Shown here piece by piece: positions 1 through 8,701 of a stretch of DNA of 64,000 nt (position 1 is the first letter of the stretch; each line of letters opens with the position of its first letter). Under the pieces are notes generated by a model, which was not told the origin of the DNA, did not search any database, and saw nothing but the letters and a program-made list of their open reading frames with translations. The DNA is taken from assembly GCF_039541815.1 (NCBI RefSeq), contig NZ_BAABGY010000007.1, positions 372,001 to 436,000 of the forward strand, written 5' to 3'. The position numbers and the translations under genes are program-made. The stretch is from Flavisolibacter amylovorans. Its GTDB lineage: Bacteria; Bacteroidota; Bacteroidia; Chitinophagales; Chitinophagaceae.

Positions 1-160
1 GCAGGAGCGAAAGAGTAGTGGTCTTGCCGGAGCCGTTGGGACCAAGGAAGCCGTAGATGCTGCCACGGGGCACTTCCAGGTTGATGTCGAAAAGCGTTTG
101 CACACCGCGCGCATAATGGTAGGAAAGCCCGGTGGTACGGATGACGGGAGGTGCTTGCAT
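1..160 (-). CDS. ABC transporter ATP-binding protein (N-terminal fragment)
   Basis: Reading the minus strand from an ATG at 160 gives 53 residues that run off the window edge. Residues 40-48 form a Walker A P-loop (GPNGSGKTT), preceded by the usual A-loop region with an aromatic residue near position 16. The protein should bind and hydrolyse ATP to power an ABC exporter or ABC-2 type permease; the partner lies outside the window. Only the first part of the nucleotide-binding domain is visible, so substrate and subfamily cannot be given. Confidence 0.85.
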   Translation of the reverse strand, partial: MQAPPVIRTTGLSYHYARGVQTLFDINLEVPRGSIYGFLGPNGSGKTTTLSLL

Positions 161-628
161 TTTTAGTGGGTTTGGTTCGGGAAAAGCAGCCGGCGCCGCT
201 ATTTGTTCATAACTAATACACCGGAAAACTAGCTATTAGGCAAAACATGGTACATTGTTTTGGCATGGGCGGTGGATTACCGTGACGGCTGGTAAGCCAG
301 TGGTTTTCGCGAAGTCCTTAAAAACCAGATGAGCGTTTTGGAACGAAGTAAAAAATACCTGGAACCGCCGAAGGCCTGTTTCGAGCGTCTTGCATGGGCG
401 CACGGGTGGTCAACTTCCGACGAAAAAGCAATTCGCGTGTATGGCCGGGCCACCACCTACGCCCTATTTGGACGGATCGGCGTGCCAACGGCCAGGCCTT
501 GTGGCATCATCAACAGCGAATGCTCCGGACGTGGCCGTGTAAAAAGGCGCGGCCGCAAGGATGGCTTGTCGCGCAATAGAAGGGCTTGCCTGCCGGGGAA
601 GTGGGAGGCGGATCGAGGGCGAAGCGGC
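161..628. other. Gene-free stretch, 468 bases
   Basis: This gap lies between the divergent ABC gene start and the 3' end of the small minus-strand gene. It contains open frames on the plus strand from about 329, but their translation is rich in Arg, Gly and Cys, lacks any recognisable domain and runs antisense into the neighbouring gene. I see no tRNA, no clear terminator and no word array here. It presumably carries the ABC gene promoter. Confidence 0.4.
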
Positions 629-940
629 TCATGCGTTTTCCAGGAGGGCCATCAGCTCCTCCATCGTGTCCTTGAGGGCGCCGGATGCCTCATCAAACTG
701 GTCGTCCTTGCCCTTTTTCGAGAGCTTTCCGTCGTTCGATTTCTTGACGCCGGTGCGGATCGGGTCGAGCGCCTCGAAGTAGTGCGCTACCTGCTGCTCG
801 TATCGGGCATCGGCCTCGAGCTGCGTGAGCAGGTCCTCGTACGCGTCAAGAATGCTGTTGATCTCCTTTACGTTGTCGGTGGTATGCCGGCGGGGAATAC
901 GGTCGAACAGTTCGCGGAGCTGGTCCTGGATCTCTTTCAT
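629..940 (-). CDS. Hypothetical small charged protein
   Basis: A 103-residue protein, predicted cytoplasmic, rich in Glu, Asp and Lys and mostly helical, with a likely coiled coil over residues 20-60 and 85-103. The ATG at 940 is preferred to longer in-frame starts because upstream residues look like translated non-coding DNA and overlap the leader of the divergent DinB-like gene. I do not recognise a family. It may be a conserved lineage-specific protein. Confidence 0.6.
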   Translation of the reverse strand: MKEIQDQLRELFDRIPRRHTTDNVKEINSILDAYEDLLTQLEADARYEQQVAHYFEALDPIRTGVKKSNDGKLSKKGKDDQFDEASGALKDTMEELMALLENA

Positions 941-1082
941 CGGGCGGTTTTGAGAGTGTTGTAAAGGTAGTTGGTGCACGCGCGTGATCGTTGAAAAATC
1001 CGGGCCAGGCCCCGGAAACGGCTCCGCGTACCCGTGAGCTGTGATAGTTGTAACAAACCGGCAAAGAAGGTAACTTTCGGGC

Positions 1083-1583
1083 ATGTCGATCAGTAAAGAA
1101 CTCGCCGCCCATTTCCGCGCCGTCCATTTTGGTGGCAACTGGACCTCGGTCAACCTGAAGGACACGCTGGAAGGCGTAAGCTGGCAGCAGGCCGTAACGC
1201 CAATGCCCGGCCTGAACAGCATCGCGGTACTCGTATTTCATATGAATTACTATGTGGGCGCCGTGCTCCGCGTGCTGCGGGGAGGCGCCCTGGAAGCCAG
1301 CGACAAACTGAGTTTCGGACCACCCGTGATCACCTGCGCAGCCGACTGGGAAGCGCTGGTAGACCGGGCGCTGTCCGAAGCGGATGCCTTTGCCCAGGCG
1401 ATGGAACAGCTGGATGACGCACAGCTGGAAGCACCCTTCCTGGACGGTAAATACGGCAGCTGGTACCGCAACCTCGCCGGCATCGTTGAGCATACGCATT
1501 ACCACCTGGGCCAGGTATCATTGCTCAAAAAGATGACCGTGCTGCAGGCCGGGCCGGCTGCCGCGGTACAATCGGATTCCTGA
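1083..1583 (+). CDS. DinB-like domain protein
   Basis: A 166-residue protein of about the size of DinB/DUF1572-like four-helix proteins. His53 in the VFHMNYYVG segment, together with His137 and His141 in the VEHTHYHLGQ segment, matches the spaced His triad that binds a divalent metal in this superfamily. Family members include thiol transferases and damage-induced proteins, but the exact reaction is usually unknown. The gene appears to stand alone. Confidence 0.8.
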   Translation: MSISKELAAHFRAVHFGGNWTSVNLKDTLEGVSWQQAVTPMPGLNSIAVLVFHMNYYVGAVLRVLRGGALEASDKLSFGPPVITCAADWEALVDRALSEADAFAQAMEQLDDAQLEAPFLDGKYGSWYRNLAGIVEHTHYHLGQVSLLKKMTVLQAGPAAAVQSDS

Positions 1584-1651
1584 CGGTCGCCCGCACTGCC
1601 GGCAGCAGGTAACCTGGGTAATCCCGCTTTAAGGATCGTACATTAGTGCCC

Positions 1652-3049
1652 ATGGCCATACGCTCCCGTCGCAAAACCATCTTCCGCGTCCTCTCTGTAT
1701 TGCTGTTGCTTGCCCTCGTCGGCGGCACGGTCTATGCCTGGCGCGCCTTCCCCATCATCAGCGGATACTTTGCCAAGAACATGGCCTCGGCCGTGTTCCT
1801 GCAGCACCGCGATCCCGCCGCCATCGAGCGTGAGGACCTGTCGGGCTTCCCTTTTTCCATGGCCTCCTATACCGTAGATCTGCGGGATTCGTCGGTGTCG
1901 GCGTCGGTGTGGGGCTTTGCCCGCCACAAGGCGATCTACCGCAAAGGCCTCGGCTGCACCCTGCTCAACGACCTCCCCGAAAGCGCGGTCCGCGCGCAGC
2001 GTTTTATGCTGCCCTCCGCGCCACCGCGCGCCGACAGCCTTCCCTGGCCGTTGGGAGAGCGGGTAGCCGACAGTATTCCTACGGCTGTGAATGCGCAGCG
2101 GCTGCAGGCGGCCATTGACGGTGCCCTGTCGGCTACTTCTTCCGAAGGCAAACCCGCGCTAACGCGTGCCTTCCTGGTGTTGTACGACGGGCAGATCGTG
2201 GGCGAGCGCTATGCCGAAGGCGTCACGAAGGAGCAGGTGCAGATCGGCTGGTCGATGTCGAAAAGCCTGACGGGCGCGTTGATCGGCGTGCTCGTGAAGG
2301 GGGGGCGCCTTCGCCTGGATGCACCCGCACCCGTGCCCGAATGGAAAGGCACCGACAAGGAAAAGATCACGCTCCGGCACCTGCTGCAGCAATCTACGGG
2401 GCTCGATTTCGAGGAGGATTACAGCAAGCCTTGTGAAGTCACCAACATGCTGTTCCGCAGCGACGACATGGCGGCCTTTACGGCGAGGCGACCGCTGCGT
2501 GAAGCGCCGGGATCGCGTTTTTATTATTCGAGCGGCAACAGTAATATCCTGAGCCGCATCATCCGCCACACGGTCGGGGAGCAGGACTATGCAGCCTTCC
2601 CGTACCGCGCACTGTTTCACCGTATCGGCATGTATTCGGCGCTGCTCGAGCCCGACGCCTCGGGCACCTATATCGGCTCCTCGTACAGCTATGCCACGCC
2701 CCGCGACTTCGCGCGCTTCGGGCTGCTGTACGCGAACAACGGGCGCTGGAACGGGGAGCAGTTGCTGCCGGACGACTGGGTGGCCGCTTCGATCCAACCC
2801 GGGCCGGCTGATCCGAACAAGCGCTACGGCTGTCAGTTCTGGCTCAACGGAACGAAGGAGGACAAGCCGGGCGAGCGCCATTTTCCGGATGCGCCGCCCG
2901 ACCTGTTCTATGCGAAGGGCTTTGGTGGGCAGGGACTTTATGTGATCCTTTCGCGCAAGGTCATCGTGGTGCGCATGGGGCAGCACCCGATCGACGAAAA
3001 TACCTTCCTTAAAAATGTACTCGCAGCCTTTCCCAAAAACGGTCCCTAA
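1652..3049 (+). CDS. Beta-lactamase-related serine hydrolase
   Basis: A 465-residue protein with an N-terminal membrane anchor or signal at about residues 10-30, so the catalytic part should face the periplasm. The class C beta-lactamase/penicillin-binding fold is indicated by an SxxK motif (Ser201-Met-Ser-Lys204), a FYYSSGNSN segment in place of the Y-x-N motif, and GFGGQG near the C-terminus as the third conserved element. Family members hydrolyse peptides or esters, and few are true antibiotic resistance enzymes. A GTG six bases upstream (1646) is an alternative start; I chose the ATG. Confidence 0.85.
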   Translation: MAIRSRRKTIFRVLSVLLLLALVGGTVYAWRAFPIISGYFAKNMASAVFLQHRDPAAIEREDLSGFPFSMASYTVDLRDSSVSASVWGFARHKAIYRKGLGCTLLNDLPESAVRAQRFMLPSAPPRADSLPWPLGERVADSIPTAVNAQRLQAAIDGALSATSSEGKPALTRAFLVLYDGQIVGERYAEGVTKEQVQIGWSMSKSLTGALIGVLVKGGRLRLDAPAPVPEWKGTDKEKITLRHLLQQSTGLDFEEDYSKPCEVTNMLFRSDDMAAFTARRPLREAPGSRFYYSSGNSNILSRIIRHTVGEQDYAAFPYRALFHRIGMYSALLEPDASGTYIGSSYSYATPRDFARFGLLYANNGRWNGEQLLPDDWVAASIQPGPADPNKRYGCQFWLNGTKEDKPGERHFPDAPPDLFYAKGFGGQGLYVILSRKVIVVRMGQHPIDENTFLKNVLAAFPKNGP

Positions 3050-3120
3050 GCTGTAACTTTCCCCGGAAGCCATTCGTTTCAAAGAAAATTACGGTTCTTC
3101 TTACCTGCTCAACCTGCACC

Positions 3121-3648
3121 ATGAGAAATGCCACTCTTGCCATCCTGCCCCTCTTTTTGGTAGCCGCCTGCAAGCGCACCACCGAAGCCGTAGTGCCGCC
3201 GATCGATAACGGCAAACTCGAATACCGGCTCATCAATAGCAGCAACCAAACGCTCCCGGTGATGGCACTTGCCGACGATGTGGCTCACCCGGACATGATC
3301 TGGGTGGGAACTGACGAAAACCTGGAATATTTTAACAGGAACTGGAAGTACAATGTGCCGCCGGGTGACACATTACGGTTTGAACGCACCCTTCCGAACC
3401 GCAATCCGATCGACCTCGCATCCCTTGGCCGTCGCTTCAAAGTGCGGGTAAGCTTTCCCACGAAAGTGTTCTCGCCGCTCGCTTATTCAAGAAACTTCAT
3501 CGTGGAAGGGCAACCTTATGCGATCGGCTGGACATTCGGGCGCTATTTCCAGCTGCCCGCCTACGAGCTGGTCGGGCAAGACCAGAACCGGGTGCGGTAT
3601 ATCAATTGGCCGGCGGATACGGCGGTACTGGAGGAAGTGATGTTTTAG
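3121..3648 (+). CDS. Putative lipoprotein of unknown function
   Basis: A 175-residue protein with a short signal sequence ending in the lipobox LVAAC, so the mature protein probably starts at Cys17 as a lipid-anchored envelope protein. The rest looks like a single beta-rich domain without cysteines. No family is recognised. It starts 70 bases after the serine hydrolase and lies 29 bases before rluF, so it may be co-transcribed with one of them. Confidence 0.75.
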   Translation: MRNATLAILPLFLVAACKRTTEAVVPPIDNGKLEYRLINSSNQTLPVMALADDVAHPDMIWVGTDENLEYFNRNWKYNVPPGDTLRFERTLPNRNPIDLASLGRRFKVRVSFPTKVFSPLAYSRNFIVEGQPYAIGWTFGRYFQLPAYELVGQDQNRVRYINWPADTAVLEEVMF

Positions 3649-3677
3649 CGCGCCGATAAGCGGTATTTTCGCAGCGG

Positions 3678-4412
3678 ATGGAAACGAGCCTGAACAAGTA
3701 TATCTCCGAATCGGGATTTTGCAGCCGCCGCGAGGCCGACCGCTACATCGAGGACGCACGCGTGACGATCAACGGCGAGCTCGCCTGGAAAGGCTCGCGC
3801 GTAAAACCCGGCGACAAGGTGCTGGTAGACGGCGAGCCGCTACCGAAACGCAAGGCGCCGGTGTACCTGATGCTCAACAAGCCGAAAGGCGTTACCTGCA
3901 CCACCGATCTCAAAGACCGCAGCAACATCATCGACTACATCGGCTACAAGCAGCGCATCTTCCCGATCGGGCGGCTCGACAAGCTTTCGGAGGGTCTGAT
4001 CTTTCTCACCAACGATGGCGATATCGTCAACAAGATCCTTCGGTCCGGTAACAACCACGAGAAGGAATACATCGTGACCACCGACGAGCCCTTCGGTCTC
4101 GACTTCGTAAAGGCGATGCGCGAGGGCGTACGCATCCAGGGCGGCAAAACGAAGCCCTGCTTCGTGAAGCAGGAAGGTCCCAACCGCTTCCGGATCATCC
4201 TGACGCAGGGCCTCAACCGGCAGATCCGCCGCATGTGCGAAGCGCTCGGCCACCGCGTGAGCTCGCTGAAGCGCATCCGCATCATGAACATCACACTGGC
4301 CGGACTCGCACCCGGCAAGTGGCGCCTCTTTACCCCGGCCGAGATCGAAGCGATCCAGGCAATGCTGAAAGACAGCAGCAAGACCGACGACGGGGAGGGG
4401 ATGGGAGAGTAA
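3678..4412 (+). CDS. rluF: 23S rRNA pseudouridine synthase, RluF type
   Basis: A 244-residue protein with an N-terminal S4 RNA-binding domain (about residues 3-60) and an RsuA/RluF-type pseudouridine synthase domain. The catalytic aspartate is Asp101 in GRLDKLSEGL. The following Leu replaces the Asp usual in GRLDKDSEGL, but the catalytic residue is intact. The NKPKG motif, the GNNHEKEY segment and LTQGLNRQIRRM all fit RluF, which isomerises a uridine in 23S rRNA (U2604 in Escherichia coli). The C-terminus is short and acidic. Confidence 0.92.
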   Translation: METSLNKYISESGFCSRREADRYIEDARVTINGELAWKGSRVKPGDKVLVDGEPLPKRKAPVYLMLNKPKGVTCTTDLKDRSNIIDYIGYKQRIFPIGRLDKLSEGLIFLTNDGDIVNKILRSGNNHEKEYIVTTDEPFGLDFVKAMREGVRIQGGKTKPCFVKQEGPNRFRIILTQGLNRQIRRMCEALGHRVSSLKRIRIMNITLAGLAPGKWRLFTPAEIEAIQAMLKDSSKTDDGEGMGE

Positions 4413-4439
4413 TTAACCGGGAGGTCTCTTCTTTTAGAC

Positions 4440-4576
4440 AAGTCAAAAGTCAAAATCAAAAAACTGGTCTGTAAACGGACCAGTCCTTCAAATTTTTGCG
4501 CTCCAACCGAGGGCTATGTCGCGTCAGTAGAAACTGTTCCAACCAATTTTTGAATTTTGACTTTTGAATTTTGACT
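4440..4576. repeat. Inverted word pair, AAGTCAAAA type
   Basis: The left arm (4440-4463) repeats AAGTCAAAAGTCAAAA-like words and the right arm (4545-4576) carries the reverse complement, TTTTGACTTTTGAATTTTG. They flank about 80 bases holding a small hairpin (4464-4483, CTGGTC/GACCAG). The pair fills the gap between rluF and the radical SAM gene. It belongs to the word-array class discussed in the findings. Confidence 0.7.
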
Positions 4577-4619
4577 TCCCCTTAGGCTTCCCCCACCCAG
4601 AGTTCTCCCGCCCAAGCGG

Positions 4620-4627
4620 TATTTTTG
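4620..4627 (+). promoter_or_regulatory. Bacteroidota -7 box (TATTTTTG)
   Basis: TATTTTTG fits the TAnnTTTG consensus and lies 18 bases before the TTG start of the radical SAM gene. No good -33 TTG was found. Confidence 0.5.
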
Positions 4628-4644
4628 CGGCTTAAATCGCCGAT

Positions 4645-6843
4645 TTGCAAGCGCCTGTATTACTGATCACCCCGCCGTTCACCCAGCTCAATACGCCCTA
4701 CCCGGCTACTGCCTACCTGAAGGGCTTCCTCAACACGAAAGGCATCGCCTCCGTGCAGGCCGACCTGGGGATCGAGGTGACGCTGGCGCTGTTTTGCAAG
4801 AAGGGACTGCAGGCGCTGTTTGCCCATATCGATGAACTCGGCAACACCTATTCTGCCAACACGGAACGGATCCGCGCGCTCAAGGACGATTATATTGATT
4901 CGATCGACGACGTGATCCGCTTTCTGCAGGGCGGGCTACCGACGCTCGCCCACCGCATCGCCCGCCGCACTTTCCTGCCCGAAGCCGGCCGCTTCGCACA
5001 GCTCGACGACCTCACCTGGGCTTTCGGCTCGATGGGTACGCAGGACCTCGCCAAGCACCTGGCAACCCTCTATCTCGAGGACCTCAGCGACCTCGTGAAG
5101 GAGGCCGTGGATCCGCATTTCGGGTTCAGCCGGTATGCCGAGAGCCTGGGGCGCTCGGCCAACTCCTTCGACGAGCTTTATGCGGCGCTGCAGGGTCCGT
5201 ATACTTATGTCGACCGGATACTCATCAGCATCCTGCAGGAAAAGATGACGCGGGTGGAGCCGGGGCTGGTAGCGCTCTCGGTACCTTTTCCGGGCAACCT
5301 GTACACCTCGCTCCGCTGCGGCCAGTATATCCGCGCGCACTACCCGGGCGTGAAGGTGGTGATGGGCGGCGGCTTCGCCAACACCGAGCTGCGCTCGCTC
5401 AGCGATCCGCGGGTGTTCGAGTTTTACGACTTCATCACGCTCGACGACGGTGAAGCGCCCATCGAGCAGCTCATCGCGCATGTCAACGGACACATCGGTA
5501 TTGACGGGCTCAAGCGCACCTTTACCCTCGTGGACGGCGCCGTGTCCTATATCAACAACACGGCCTGCACCGACTACCGGCAGGGGCAGGTGGGCACGCC
5601 CGACTACAGTGATTTTTACCTGGATCAATACATCTCCGCCATCGAGGTGATGAACCCGATGCACAGCCTCTGGAGCGACGGCCGCTGGAACAAGCTCACG
5701 ATGGCGCATGGCTGCTACTGGGGCAAATGCACCTTCTGCGATATCTCGCTCGACTATATCCGCAACTACGAGCCGATCACCGCTTCCCTGCTTGCCGACC
5801 GCATGGAGGAGCTCATGGCGCAGACCGGCCAGAATGGCTTCCACTTCGTAGACGAGGCCGCGCCGCCGGCGCTCATGAAGGCCCTGGCGATCGAGATCCT
5901 GCGCCGCCGGCTCGTGGTGACCTGGTGGGCCAATGTGCGCTTCGAAAAAAGCTTCACCCGCGACCTGTGTCTCCTCCTGAAGGCAGCGGGCTGCATCGCG
6001 GTGAGCGGCGGGCTCGAAGTGGCCTCCGACCGCCTCCTGCAGCTGATCGACAAGGGCATTACCGTGGCGCAGGTGGCCCGCGTATGCAAGCATTTCAGCG
6101 AGGCGGGCATCATGGTGCACGCCTACCTGATGTACGGCTTCCCGACCCAGACCGAGCAGGAGACGATCGACTCCCTCGAGCTGGTGCGCCAGCTGTTCGA
6201 GACCGGCGTACTGCAGTCGGCCTTCTGGCACCTGTTTACGATGACGGCCCACAGTCCCGTCGGGCTCGACCCGGAGAAATACAAGGTGCGGAAAGTGTCG
6301 GAGGCCGTCGGCACCTTCGCCAACAACGACATCGAGCACGAAGATCCTACCGGCGCCGACCATGCCGCCTTCGGATACGGGCTCAAGAAGGCGCTGCTTA
6401 ACTACATGCACGGCGCCTGCTTCGATTACCCGCTCCACAAATGGTTCGACTTCAAGGTGCCCCGCACGACGATCGCTCCCGACCATATCCGGAAGGCGAT
6501 CGAGGAGCCGGAACTTACGCCGGGTTCCGGCAACCAGCGCGTGCTGTGGCTGGGCAAGACGCCCCGGGTGGAAACCTACATGAAGTCGAAAAAAGGGGCG
6601 CAATGGGAGGTGTGTACGCTGACCTTCGCCACCCAGCGCTCGGAGCTGTCGGTCAGTGTGGAGCCTGCCGCCGGTAACTGGCTGGCAGGGCTGCTGCCGC
6701 GCATCGGGGTCGATGTGCCCAAAGGCCTCACCTACACCGCCGTGAAAGCGGATTACGAGGCGGCCGGGCTCGAGGACTTCGAGCTGTTCTGGGACAACAA
6801 GCCGGTAAACACGCTCTATAAAGCGGGCCTCCTGCGCGTCTGA
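4645..6843 (+). CDS. B12-binding-type radical SAM protein
   Basis: A 732-residue protein. The N-terminal third resembles the cobalamin-binding-type Rossmann region of this family: it starts LLITPPF and has GYVIRAHYPGVKVVMGGGFA-like strands near residues 220-255, although no DxHxxG was seen. A radical SAM barrel follows, with its cysteines at 357, 362 and 365. That spacing is CX4CX2C rather than the usual CX3CX2C, so [4Fe-4S] cluster binding is likely but atypical. The FVDEAAPP and SGGLEVAS segments are typical of the barrel. The start is TTG at 4645, just after a -7 box. Substrate unknown; it stands alone. Confidence 0.82.
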   Translation: MQAPVLLITPPFTQLNTPYPATAYLKGFLNTKGIASVQADLGIEVTLALFCKKGLQALFAHIDELGNTYSANTERIRALKDDYIDSIDDVIRFLQGGLPTLAHRIARRTFLPEAGRFAQLDDLTWAFGSMGTQDLAKHLATLYLEDLSDLVKEAVDPHFGFSRYAESLGRSANSFDELYAALQGPYTYVDRILISILQEKMTRVEPGLVALSVPFPGNLYTSLRCGQYIRAHYPGVKVVMGGGFANTELRSLSDPRVFEFYDFITLDDGEAPIEQLIAHVNGHIGIDGLKRTFTLVDGAVSYINNTACTDYRQGQVGTPDYSDFYLDQYISAIEVMNPMHSLWSDGRWNKLTMAHGCYWGKCTFCDISLDYIRNYEPITASLLADRMEELMAQTGQNGFHFVDEAAPPALMKALAIEILRRRLVVTWWANVRFEKSFTRDLCLLLKAAGCIAVSGGLEVASDRLLQLIDKGITVAQVARVCKHFSEAGIMVHAYLMYGFPTQTEQETIDSLELVRQLFETGVLQSAFWHLFTMTAHSPVGLDPEKYKVRKVSEAVGTFANNDIEHEDPTGADHAAFGYGLKKALLNYMHGACFDYPLHKWFDFKVPRTTIAPDHIRKAIEEPELTPGSGNQRVLWLGKTPRVETYMKSKKGAQWEVCTLTFATQRSELSVSVEPAAGNWLAGLLPRIGVDVPKGLTYTAVKADYEAAGLEDFELFWDNKPVNTLYKAGLLRV

Positions 6844-6930
6844 CCGGGGTTCGAATGTCCACTTTCCCAAAGCGGGAACACTTCCTGCCGTTATCCAAAT
6901 ATGTTTTGCCGCATGGGAAACTGTGCGCCA

Positions 6931-7194
6931 TCACCCTTCTGCCTCGCGGCTGATCGCGGCTTCTCCACCCAGCCGGGCGGCCAAGCGCGCAAGCGACACC
7001 ACTACCAGCACCGCGATGAAAGTGGCCAGTATGGCATAGGTATACTTGGAGGCAAGGCTCTCGTCGCCGCCGAGGAGGCGCTTGATCGTTTCCTTGATGG
7101 CGTCGTTCCAGGCGAGCGCCGCCACGAGGCCGAGCGCAGCGCTGGACAGAGCGATCATCGATTGCAGCACCATGCGGGTTGTTTGTTTTGCCAT
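6931..7194 (-). CDS. Small two-helix membrane protein, DUF5654-like
   Basis: An 87-residue protein with two predicted membrane segments (about residues 10-30 and 48-70), separated by a short loop containing WNDAIKETIKRLLGG. The pattern GLVAALAWNxAIK followed by YAILATFIAVLVV matches DUF5654 proteins, whose role is unknown. The ATG at 7194 is chosen because the upstream in-frame ATG would add only a polar extension. It faces the radical SAM gene. Confidence 0.75.
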   Translation of the reverse strand: MAKQTTRMVLQSMIALSSAALGLVAALAWNDAIKETIKRLLGGDESLASKYTYAILATFIAVLVVVSLARLAARLGGEAAISREAEG

Positions 7195-7333
7195 GTCTTT
7201 TTTTTGGGAAAATAAGGCATTGCCTGAATTCAACGCTTCTCCTGCGGCCGGTGCCGGGGAACCGGGTTTCTACGGAACTGCGGTTTGGTGGAATGTGAAA
7301 GAAAACGGAACTTCCGGGCAAACCAGAACGAAC

Positions 7334-8599
7334 ATGCCTGCCTCTGCCCGCCAAACACTCTTCCTGCTCTTCGCGCTTGCCGCCCTGCAAGCGGGTGCGC
7401 AAACAGTGTACAAGATCACCGACACGGTGTACTACAACGCCCGTTGGCAGATCTGTGAAAAACCGGTCGCCTCGTTCTACCGGGCAGGCGTGCTGGCGGG
7501 AACAACCGACAACTGGTTCTTTTACGGGCCGGTGAAGGATTACACGATGGACCATCACCTACTCATGGAAGGAAACTATTCGGAAGCCGGTCGCAAGGAG
7601 GGCCCCTTCCGGTTCTACAATTACAAAGGGACCCTGCTCAACGAGGGCTCCTTTGAGCGCGACACCATACACGGTATCTGGAAATGGTACTACCCCAACG
7701 GCAAGGAGCGCGCCTCGATCTACTTCCCGTCAGGCGAGCAGTCGTTCCAGTTCATCACCTACCGCGACAGCACCGGCAAAGCGACCCTGGAGAACGGGGT
7801 GGGCGATTTCGAATGGTCCAGCCATCCATACACCAGATCCGGGTTCTACTTCCGCATCCGGGGCAGCTTCGACAAAGGGATGCGGCAAAAGAACTGGCAG
7901 TACGACCACATGAACGGGTCGAAGCACTTGAAGTACGGCGATTTCGGTGAAGGCTATGCAAAGGACGGCGGCTTTAAATGGAGCTCGTTCAAAACAGACT
8001 ATACCCGTAATTCGCAGAATTCTTATCCTGTCTCTTTTGTTTCGGATCACCTGCGCGTGACGGAGCAGATGCAGTACGACGCCTTCTTTGCACTGGAAGG
8101 CGATTCCACGCAAACGGCGCTGCTCAACTACCTGATCGAGGGCCGTACCGCACGCATCCACATCCCTAAAAAGACATTCGACAGTTCGTTCAACACCATG
8201 CTGAGGCTGCTTGACGCCCTGTCGCCGGCCTTCGGATACCGTGAGCGTGATATCAAGGGCACGATCGAATTCAAGATCGGGCCGGCCGGGTTCCCGGAAG
8301 ACATTTCGATCCAATCGGAACATACCGACAGCTCGGAAGTGCGGCTGCTTCATTTCCTGATGAACAAATTCCGGAAGATCGAAATGCCGTCGGAAGGCAA
8401 CATTGCACTCGAGGCTTATCACAAGATCCACTTCTACGTCGTCAACCTCCGCGACTATTTTACTGCCAACCTCCGCGACCATGTGGATGTGGACCTGATC
8501 TTCTCCTCGCTGACGAAAGAGCAAACGATACAGCGGCTCGAAGCGGACAAGAAGAAGATCAAAAAGTACCTGCGCCGAAACTATTCCGGTCTGCGGTAA
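7334..8599 (+). CDS. Secreted MORN-like repeat protein
   Basis: A 421-residue protein with a signal peptide ending near AGAQT (about residue 22). Residues 60-170 hold several MORN/YwqK-type repeats (GNYSEAGRKEGPFRFYNYKG, then GSFERDTIHGIWKWYYPNGK), usual in Bacteroidota envelope proteins. The last 200 residues look like a separate alpha/beta region without a recognised domain. The ATG at 7334 is supported by the signal peptide; a longer open frame overlaps the divergent DUF5654-like gene. Confidence 0.75.
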   Translation: MPASARQTLFLLFALAALQAGAQTVYKITDTVYYNARWQICEKPVASFYRAGVLAGTTDNWFFYGPVKDYTMDHHLLMEGNYSEAGRKEGPFRFYNYKGTLLNEGSFERDTIHGIWKWYYPNGKERASIYFPSGEQSFQFITYRDSTGKATLENGVGDFEWSSHPYTRSGFYFRIRGSFDKGMRQKNWQYDHMNGSKHLKYGDFGEGYAKDGGFKWSSFKTDYTRNSQNSYPVSFVSDHLRVTEQMQYDAFFALEGDSTQTALLNYLIEGRTARIHIPKKTFDSSFNTMLRLLDALSPAFGYRERDIKGTIEFKIGPAGFPEDISIQSEHTDSSEVRLLHFLMNKFRKIEMPSEGNIALEAYHKIHFYVVNLRDYFTANLRDHVDVDLIFSSLTKEQTIQRLEADKKKIKKYLRRNYSGLR

Positions 8600-8701
8600 C
8601 GGTGCGGAGCCACAGCCGATCGGCCGTTTTTACGCCTTCATCCGGACCCGGTAGGTGAAGGGAGCCGGAGCCGGTATCTTAGCCGCATCATAAATACTGT
8701 C

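Noticed and set aside
329..964. 211-residue plus-strand frame near the window start
   Set aside because: Arg/Gly/Cys-rich translation, no recognisable domain, and it overlaps the small minus-strand gene antisense.
3978..4007. Loss of the catalytic Asp in RluF because GRLDKLSEGL differs from GRLDKDSEGL
   Set aside because: The catalytic Asp is the one in GRLD (Asp101), which is present; only the later Asp is changed.
4936..6870. 644-residue open frame antisense to the radical SAM gene
   Set aside because: No domain or signal; it mirrors the coding frame of the radical SAM gene.
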